From contig CM021323.1 in assembly GCA_010645155.1 (NCBI GenBank), positions 5,149,349 through 5,213,348 of the forward strand: 64,000 bases of DNA, read 5' to 3'. This stretch comes from Tigriopus japonicus (Eukaryota; Arthropoda; Copepoda; Harpacticoida; Harpacticidae). Under the pieces are notes generated by a model. That model did no database searches, was not told the DNA's origin, and worked only from the letters and a program-made list of their open reading frames with translations. The position numbers and the translations under genes were made by a program. Each line of letters starts with the position of its first letter. Within the stretch, counting starts at the first letter, position 1. Below, one piece after another: positions 12,801 to 21,800 of this stretch.

Positions 12801-15800
12801 CAGCGAATCAAGATGCAAAAGATCGAGTCTCTCACAATACGGAAGGTCCCTTACACCCGACACACTCTTGGAGAAAGATCGTTGTGGACGTTCAACAAGA
12901 ACCGCGTCTTTTTTAAAGACAGGCGACCATACAGTTGTGCAATATTCCAAAACAGGCCTAACATAAGTTTTGAAAAGTTTTGTCATGGTATTAGCGTTTC
13001 GAGAATGAAAATGTTTCTTTAAAATCCCAATTGTTCGACTTGCCTTCATGGCTACCGATGCTGAGTGCTGGCTAAACTTTAGACTTTCATCAAAGAGGAC
13101 ACCAAGATCTCGTTGAGAAAAAACGCGAGGAAGCACATCCAAACCCAACCGATAATCATTGGGGATACGCTTTCTTCCAACAGTTAAAACAGAACACTTA
13201 GACACATTGAAAATCATTTTGTTTTGGCGTGCCCAACTGAGCAACCAATCGAAGATCTTCCTGAAGGTTTTGTTGGTCGGCCTTGGTTTTGATTCGACTA
13301 AAAATCTTTGTATCGTCCGCAAATTTTAGGACTTTTGTTGAAATCCCGTGATCTAGATCCTCGACAAACAAGAGGAATAAGACAGGGCCAAGAACACTGC
13401 CCTGGGGAACACCGGATGTCACCGTTTGCCAAGATGAGTATTGCTTGTTCAGAACGACCCGCTGAGAGCGCCCCGACAACCACTCCTTGATCCAATTTAC
13501 AATTGAAAGTGGAACGGCGGCTTGCTTTAATTGCTTGAGCAGAATTACGTGATCAACCTTATCGAATGCCTTTGACAGATCGAGGTAAATTATATCCACG
13601 GCGTCCCCATCCTCTATTGCATTTTTTATAAACTCTTTGAATAAAAGAAGATTTGTGGCACAAGATCTTCCTTTACGAAATCCATGCTGGCTATCTGAGA
13701 GAAGTGATCCATTTTCGAGATGATTCATGAGACGCCATTTCAATATACCCTCAAGAATCTTGGAAGAAATGCAAGTTAAGTAGATGGGACGATAATGTCG
13801 AGCATTGGATACATCACCACCTTTGTGAAGAGGGAAGACATTTGCAGTTTTCCATCGCTTTGGCACCGCAGCTTGTTGAAGAGAGAGATTAAAAATGATT
13901 GTGAGGGGGACAACAGCCGACCACCAAAGTTTTTGAAGCACAACGCTTGGTATTCCATCCGGACCCGCCGATGACGAGGGTTTCAGTCCTGAGATGATCT
14001 CGGCTACTTCGGAGGCCCGAATGTGGGTATGACCTTGGTGATGACTAAAATCAATCCCGTCAACGATCTCCTGCAGCGGAGGTTCACCGAATACCGTGCA
14101 AAAATAGTTATTCAAGATAGTTGCCATATTTTGATCATTCCTTTCCAACTTCCCAAATGAATTCTTGAGGGGCCCAATTGTGGAGTTCGTTGTTTTCTTG
14201 AAATTGACGTAGCCGTAAAAAGCACGGAGGTTTTGCTTTTCTCCTAATTTCTCTTCATACCGTAGTTTGGATTGGAATATCTTCTTTCTTACTTCCGACT
14301 GTAGCTTCAAGAATTTGCATTTGTTGATTGCAGTTTTCGACTGTTGGTAGTTTTTCCATAATCTATGCTTCTTTCTGGTAAGGCGGAGAAGTTCATCATT
14401 CATCCATGGAGGCCGGTTATCTTGTCGCCTTGAACGCCAAGGAACATACGTCTCCATTCCATTTCTCACAACTTGCTCAAAATATAACCAGGCTTTTTCC
14501 ACCGTGAGTTGTGGAAGGAGAGTCATCCAATCCACATTATCCATAAACGACTTGAAATCTTCAAACCTTCCTTTGTGAAACATTGGAACCTTCTCTTGAG
14601 TCAGAGGAATAGTACTCACAACTTTCAGACCGACAAGTATGCAATGATGATCGCTGATCGCTAGATCCGGTCTAACGACATATCGGTCGATTGACGATAA
14701 CTCGTTAGTCAATACTAGATCCAAAGTGTTACCCTTATCGTGAGTTGGCCCACGCACGATTTGCATTAGGGAACCATCCGCTATGGCATTGATAAAAGTT
14801 TGCCCTTGATCAGTCCCTCCACTTCCTGTGTACCAATCAATCTGGGGCATATTGAAATCCCCGACCAAAACACAATCATTCCCGAATCCCGAATCTAAAT
14901 GTGCTAAAAACAAATTAACAGCTTCTCTCTCCTCCTCGTCAGCACTCGGAGATATATAAAGGCACAAGCACATGAGGTTCCCAAATTTAATTCCGCAAGC
15001 GTTTGCTAGAGGAACTTCGAACTCTTCACAAATAGCATTTTGTTTCGTCATAATCATGACACCGCCACCTCTACCCCGATGGGTATTTAGTCGATCTTTT
15101 CTTGCCACCACTCGATAGTTCAAAATTGACAAGGATTGCGACGGAAAATCTTCACATAGCCATGTTTCTGTTAAGCAAACCAGATCTGATTTTTCTGCCT
15201 CAGGAATCACTTGAATGTCTGCAAGCTTGTTCAAAACACTGCGACAGTTCATATAAAGTAATTTTGCGTGCGAAGTTATGTTGTTTAGTTTGGAACTGAG
15301 GTTGAAGATCGCTTAGTCATAGGATGACCGGACTTTTTTTGAGTACAGAGGTTAGTTCCTTTCGTTTATCACATTTAGCACTGTTCTTGGAGGAAATATT
15401 TTGCCGATTTGGTTCCTTGTATCGTGTCAACTCTTCATTTTGTAAGGTTTGATGTTCCATTGAGTATTTTTCTTCCTCCAGAACGTCGATGGTCTCATTC
15501 AGGGAAATTTGAACGGTGGTTGCGTCCTGTATCAAGTTGGTGTCCTCGTCTACAAGAGTTTTTATCAAATGGTTCTGGTTCGTTTGAAACGACCTTCCCT
15601 GAAGAAGAGCCAGCGTCTCTTTGGTTTCCCATAGTGCTACAAACATTGCTAATATGGCCCAAAAGACCACAATTACAGCACTCTTTTATTTGATCACGGT
15701 GTCTCAGCCACAGTTTCTTGTCTTCAATTACAAGGTATTCCGGTATCGTGTCGATGATTTCCACTAGAAGCTTCTTATGACCGTTCCACAAGCCAGCCAT

Positions 15801-18800
15801 AAGCGTATCTCCCCAAAACAAATCTTTCGATATTTCTGATCTCGGAACAGCAAAAGCTTTCACCGAGGCCTTTAATTGGTCATCATCCACAAAATGTTGA
15901 GCGTTCAAGAATTTAAGGTTGGAGACCTTTGATCCTCCTCTCACTGAGCATGTCCAAACAATATTGTCCACAGTGAGTTGAAATGAACAGGACTGGCCGA
16001 ATCTCGATTGAACATCAACTTCTTTCCAAGTGCAAACGCAGATGGTATTTTTGGGACCACCAGCTATGCATATGGCAATCATTTCAATCTCATTTCGATC
16101 GAATTTCATCTCTTCGACCACGACCTTACCCACGACTTTTGGGGTCAGGATTCGTTTGGACGGATCAGAGCACTCGAAGTCAAACACAACAGGCCTTGGC
16201 TTGCCTTTAGAGGTTTGAAGCACGAAATAATCATTAGTAGGCCTCGGAAAAAAAAGTGATGAAAAGTGCCAAAATAATTAATTTTAAGTTGTCCATTTTT
16301 CCCTAAAAAAAGTTTGAAAACGTCAAAAAAAGTGGAAAAAAAGTAAAAAAAGTGACGTGTAAAACACCCTTCACCACCGAAAATCCGAAAAATGACCCAA
16401 AAATTTTTTTTCTCAAAAAACGCCAAAAAAAGTGAAAACTTAATTTCACTTAAAAAAAAATTTTCCCGAGGCCTACTGATAAGTCAAGTCTTCCACTCAA
16501 TTGAAGCAGGGCTGATGAAGTGCACCTCACTCGACCACATTAAACTTTAAATATTTTAAAGCATAGTCATGTAATTAAAAAATTTAGCGGGGTTTCAAGA
16601 TGTATCAGCTAGACGCAATTTCATGCATTATATTTAAAAGAAACTGGAAACGTAAGGCTATTGTGAAAGTAAGTAACCGAACTTTGGCCAAATTTTGATC
16701 AAAGCCAGTTTGGCTGTAATGGCAAAACTGATCGGAGGGGTCTGGTAATGACCCTTATTACATGAGTACATTTTAACGAGTAGTTTCCGCGTCCAAACAG
16801 ATGCAGGATTGCCAAAAAAAAATCCTCATATCAGGGCTTCATAATTGCCCGAAAGTAAAAAAATAGTAATGAAATTTGATTTTATTATCCATTCTTGGCC
16901 TAAAAATGGCCAAAAAAAGTGAAAATCCGAAAAATGACCAAAAAAATTTTTTTTCTCAAAAAAACGCCAAAAAAAGTGAAAACTTAATTTCACTTAAAAA
17001 ACTTTTTTTTCCGAGGCCTAATCATTAGAAACTGAAGATGACTTGACAGCCACCCTTGAACCAACATTTGCTGCCTCAGAGAATGACTTCTGAGGGGAAA
17101 AAATTGTTTTCGTCATTTTGCAGCATGGGCGGGACTAAATCTCCCTTTTCCTCTTGCATTAAGACCACCAACTATTCACGCACACTTTGATTCAATATTT
17201 CGAGTTTAGAAGCACATTTAAACACCTAAAGTTGTGTTTTAAAACGGAGGTTGATCAAGCCGCCCTATCAGCTGAGGGTATTTGTTGACCTAAGTTTAGT
17301 AGTTATAGTTTCTATAATGATTGTTTATATGAAATTTGATATACCAATGAGTTACTGTTGGCAGATCTAAACAACCCTTGTATAGTGGGTTGGTCAGGAA
17401 TTGTGTTTATAGTGGGTCGGTCAGGAATTGTGTTTATAGTGGGTTGGTCAGGAATTGTGTTTATAGTGGGTTGGTCAGGAATTGTGTTTATAGTGGGTCG
17501 GTCAGGAAAATTGTTTATAGTGGGTTGGTCAGGAATTGTGTTTATAGTGGGTTGGTCAGGAAGTGTTCAAAAAGTTGTCCAATCCTGCCTTAAAAGCTGT
17601 TGGAGGATCAGCTCCTACATATTCCCGACGAAGACAAATGGGCAACAAGTTGAACAATGAAGGAGCCCGATAAAGAACAGAGGAGGATTTCTTTGATTGA
17701 ACTAGCCTCGATTCCCTTGGATTTGGAGGTGCTCTCAGAACGCACGTAAAACCTCTACGATCACTACAACTGATCTCAAAGCCTGGGTTAGGACAGAAGC
17801 CATGAATGCTCTTGAAAACATACAGTATCAGATTCCTTTCATACCTTCTCTGAGTACTGTACAACCCTAACTTTTGGAGTCTCTCCCAATACGAGAGCTC
17901 TCTCATTCCTGTGATGTTCCTAGTAAAACATTTTTGAACCTGCTCGACCTTTTGCAAACCTGCCGAACTCATTGGAGCCCAAATGGGTGAGGCATATTCA
18001 AGATGCGGCTAAACAATCGACTTGTACAGAGTTAGCATCGCAATACTATCTCTGGACTTGAAAGTGCGATAGATCCAGCCACATGTTTGAAATGCCTTCC
18101 CCACTTCCAACTGGATATGCTCATCAAACTTTCCATCATCTTGGATGACAACTCCTAAATCCCTCATGGACGATACCTGCTCAATATCACAACCTCCATT
18201 GTCTTTGAGGGGAACATCTAATTTGGACGTCCCATACGTCATTGTGCGGAATTTCATCCCGTTCAATGCCATGTTACTCTCGCCAACCCAAGAGTAGACT
18301 TTATCCAAGTCCTTAACTAAACATTTTGAGTCCTGACCATTCCTTCCACAAAATAATTTTGTGTCATCAGCATATGAAGAAATACTGGCTTTTGTTCTAA
18401 ACTTATGGAGAGGAGCAATAAAGAGAATAATAATAAAGAGACATAAATAAGCTTATTTCACCTTTTGACAAGGTTTTTTTTGTCCAGTGGGATTCCAGAA
18501 ATAGTGGCAAAAGGTAGGTCATTGTCTAGAATTCCAAAGGTTAGAAAGAAGTTGTCCAAACGGAGTTGTCAGCTTTCGAATAGACTTCAGTGTGCTTCAA
18601 ATCCAATAGTTGTAGCTAGCCTCCAAAATTAAATTGAACGTGGTTCAAGCTAAGATTAGGGCCTCCATTGATTCTGGTCAGATGGAAAAGGAAAGTAGAG
18701 TTGTCCAAGAGGTTAAGACTAATCCAAAGGCGTTTTTCTCGTTTGCAAATACAAAGAGAAAAATGAAGCATCCTATAGGACCTTTTGAGGTCGACGGTAA

Positions 18801-21800
18801 AACCGTTAATGATAGTGAGGTTATGGCTAATATGCTTGGAGATCAGCTCTTAAGTGTATTTTCAATTCCGAAAAGGGTTGGCAGAGCAGGCCTTGACTGT
18901 AGTAATGTTGTTGATGGGCCTGGCATTGATAGTCAGGACAATCAATTGGAGGATCTGGTAGTAACAGATCAAGATGCTTTTGAGGCCATCAAGAGCTTAA
19001 AGCTCTCGAGTTCTCCTGGACCTGATGGTGTGACATCTCAGTTTCTGATGAAATGTTCACAGATTCTTGCCCCAGGTTTCTCCTTTTTGATGCGTTGCAT
19101 CTTAAATCAGGGCAAGTATCCCTCTTCTCTAAAGGTGGCTAATGTCGTTTATAGGTCGATTGTTGAGGTAGTTTTTAAGTATAGTAGAAGCATAGCTAGA
19201 AAAACAAAAGAAGCACATGAGCCAGAGTAGAAATAACCATGCTTGATCAAGTTTAGATGCGTTTTTCAATTCTTCAATCGCAGCTTACGTAGCGAAGTTG
19301 CTCAAGCATGGCTATTTCTACTCCGTCTCATGTGCTTCTTTTTTGCTTACAGCTATGCTTCTAATATAATTCCAAACTACCTCAACAACCGACCTCCTAT
19401 CTTTAAGGGCGGAGATAAGTCACTCCTTAGTAATTATAGGCCCATTTCTCTGACTTCCAGAATTGCAAAGGTTTTTGAGAAGATTATGAAATACAAGCTT
19501 GTACATTATTTGGAAGTCCATGATATAATTCCTTCTGGTCAGCATGGGTTTCGAGGTCATTTTAGTACAGTAACCCAATTGGTTGATCATATTGAGCACA
19601 TCATTGAAGGGCTCGAAAGTCACGAGTCAGTTGATGTAATCTATGTTGACTTTGCCAAGGCCTTTGATAAGGTAGATCATGGTCTTTTGCTTGATCAACT
19701 CGAAGAGTTTGGGATCCAGGGTAAGGTTCTGAATTGGATTGATAGTTTTATGACCGAAAGGAAGCAATTGGTTTAGGTTGAAGGATCTTTTAGTGGCATG
19801 TATGATGTCAAGTCAGGTGTTCCGCAAGGTTTAATTTTAGGTCCGCTCCTGTTTATTCTCTTTATTGCTCCTCTCCAGAAGTTTAGAACAAAAGCCAGTA
19901 TTTCTTCATATGGTGATGACACAAAATTAGTTTGTGGAAGGAATGATCAGGACTCAAAATGTTTAGTAGATGACTTGGAGAAAGTTTACTCTTGGGTTGG
20001 CTGGAGTAACATTGCATAAAACGGGATGAAATTCCGTACAGTGACGTATGGGGGCGTCAAAATTACGTCAAAATTTCACTCAAAGACAATGGAGGTTGTG
20101 ATATTGATACTAGTTCGAACAATGAAGTCCTCCTCTGTTCTTTATCGGGCTCCTTCATTGTTCAATTTGTTACCCATTAGTCTTCGTCGGGAATATGTAG
20201 GAGCTGATCCTCCAACAGCATTTAAGGTAGGATTGGACAAATTTTTGAATACTTTTCCTGACCAACCCACTATTCAAGGGTTGTACAGATCTACCAACAG
20301 TAACTCATTGGTAGATCAAATTTCATATAAACGGTAATTTAATAAACTATATAAATCATTAACTCTCCTTACAGGGAATCCCATTCCTTGTAGCGGTATT
20401 AAAAAATCCGCCCCCCCCCCCAAAAAAAAAAAGAAAAAGAAGAAAAGATAGTGCAAATAATGAAAATAAACTGAAAAAAGAGGAGAATACGAAAAGAGTG
20501 CGACAAAAAATGTTAAAACTAGAAATAAAGTAGTAAGAGAAAGAAGAGAAAGGCTAATCAATATACTGTACAAAAATGGCTTACCTTGGATCCAAACGAC
20601 CACGACACAACACAAAACCACACTTAGTCTAAACCGGCCCGTATTTCATGAGCAACGCAAAAGACGCCTACTCACGAAAACGGACGAGAAGAGACTCTAA
20701 AAGCTTAACTTTTTCTGCCCACAAAAATGATGGTTAATACATATCCATTGCAAGTCGATTTAAAACTTTTACTGAAATGAAAAAAAACAACTTGTGATTG
20801 TTCATTATCATTTTGGCTGCGTTTTAACGTTTTTACTATTCGACTCAGTCATCCGCTTTTTCATTACACTCGGTTGAAGGATTTTTTTTACTTTAGCCAC
20901 ATTCTTAAATCTTCTTTTGACTAAAGCATGTCTTATTCTATTCTTTTAAATAATCCGAAAAATTTTCACAAAGTACATTCTTTCTGGATATTCAGAGTCT
21001 CTAAAAACCCTAAGAATACCAAATCATTTTATTGACCGCCTTTTCCTTTTATGAGACTTCCTCCAAGCCCGAAGAGGTCAGGTCCAAAATATTATTCCCC
21101 TACAACTTACTTTACTACCCTACAAATCATTTTATTACCCTAGCAATCACTTTATTGCCCTATGAATGAATCATGTCTTTACTAATACATCTCAGACACC
21201 CAATTACTTGCATGTCTGAAGCCCCCGTCTCTTTGACGGGGAATGATCCACTGATGAAGTCGTGGTAGACTTTTATACCATGGCACTGAGTAGCCAACAC
21301 ACCAACTGATGTACTTGAGATGAACGGAGCTTGCTCCTAATACCGGTATTGAGTTAGCAAAGCATGCTTGTTGGATAGTACGAATGTCCGTGGTTGAACT
21401 GATTTTCAGGGTTGAAAAGTTGTAACGGAAGTCCCAAAAAGGATAAGTTGGTCAACAAAATACCATATGCACCCACAAATGAAGGGAGGAATGGTCAAGA
21501 TCCGACATCACTCGTTTCATTTTAATTGACGCCCCTCGGGCTGACGCCCTCGGGTCGCCAATAAAATGAAACTCCCTCCGCCGGATTTTGGCCATTACTC
21601 CCTTCCTTTGCAGGTGCATAAATAGTATTTGCCATCGACAATGTTACACGTATCTTTATTATGCCTTTTACGAATATTTGCGAACTTTATTGCATTTTAT
21701 TTTAGGAACTTCACCGGGTCAACCATTTATTACGGTAATACAGCTCTCTCACTTGATTAACTTAATGATACAAATCTTGATTAGGGTCAAGATGATTTTG

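Larger units (their letters stand above)
15495..17116 (-). pseudogene. LINE A ORF1 with CCHC zinc knuckle, split by a MITE
   Basis: The ORF starts at an ATG at 17116 (MTKTIFSPQKSFSEAANVG). It is interrupted after 32 codons by the insertion 16238-17020 and resumes at 16229. Removing the insertion and one copy of its 8-bp duplication restores an uninterrupted frame of 276 codons. Near the end lies a retroviral-type zinc knuckle, CCNCGLLGHISNVC. Downstream of it a second frame (15317-15670, minus) continues with a coiled-coil-like acidic stretch, so a frameshift near 15580 probably shortens the present C-terminus. The role expected is RNA binding in the LINE particle. Confidence 0.75.

Noticed and set aside
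17358..17660. 100-codon plus-strand frame with VGWSGIVFI repeats
   Set aside because: It is the 27-bp minisatellite read antisense to LINE B; the periodicity explains the lack of stops.
17300..20440. LINE B and C as one element with a twin-primed 5' inversion
   Set aside because: Both parts contain the C-terminal coding region and overlap extensively, whereas twin priming gives non-overlapping halves of one copy.
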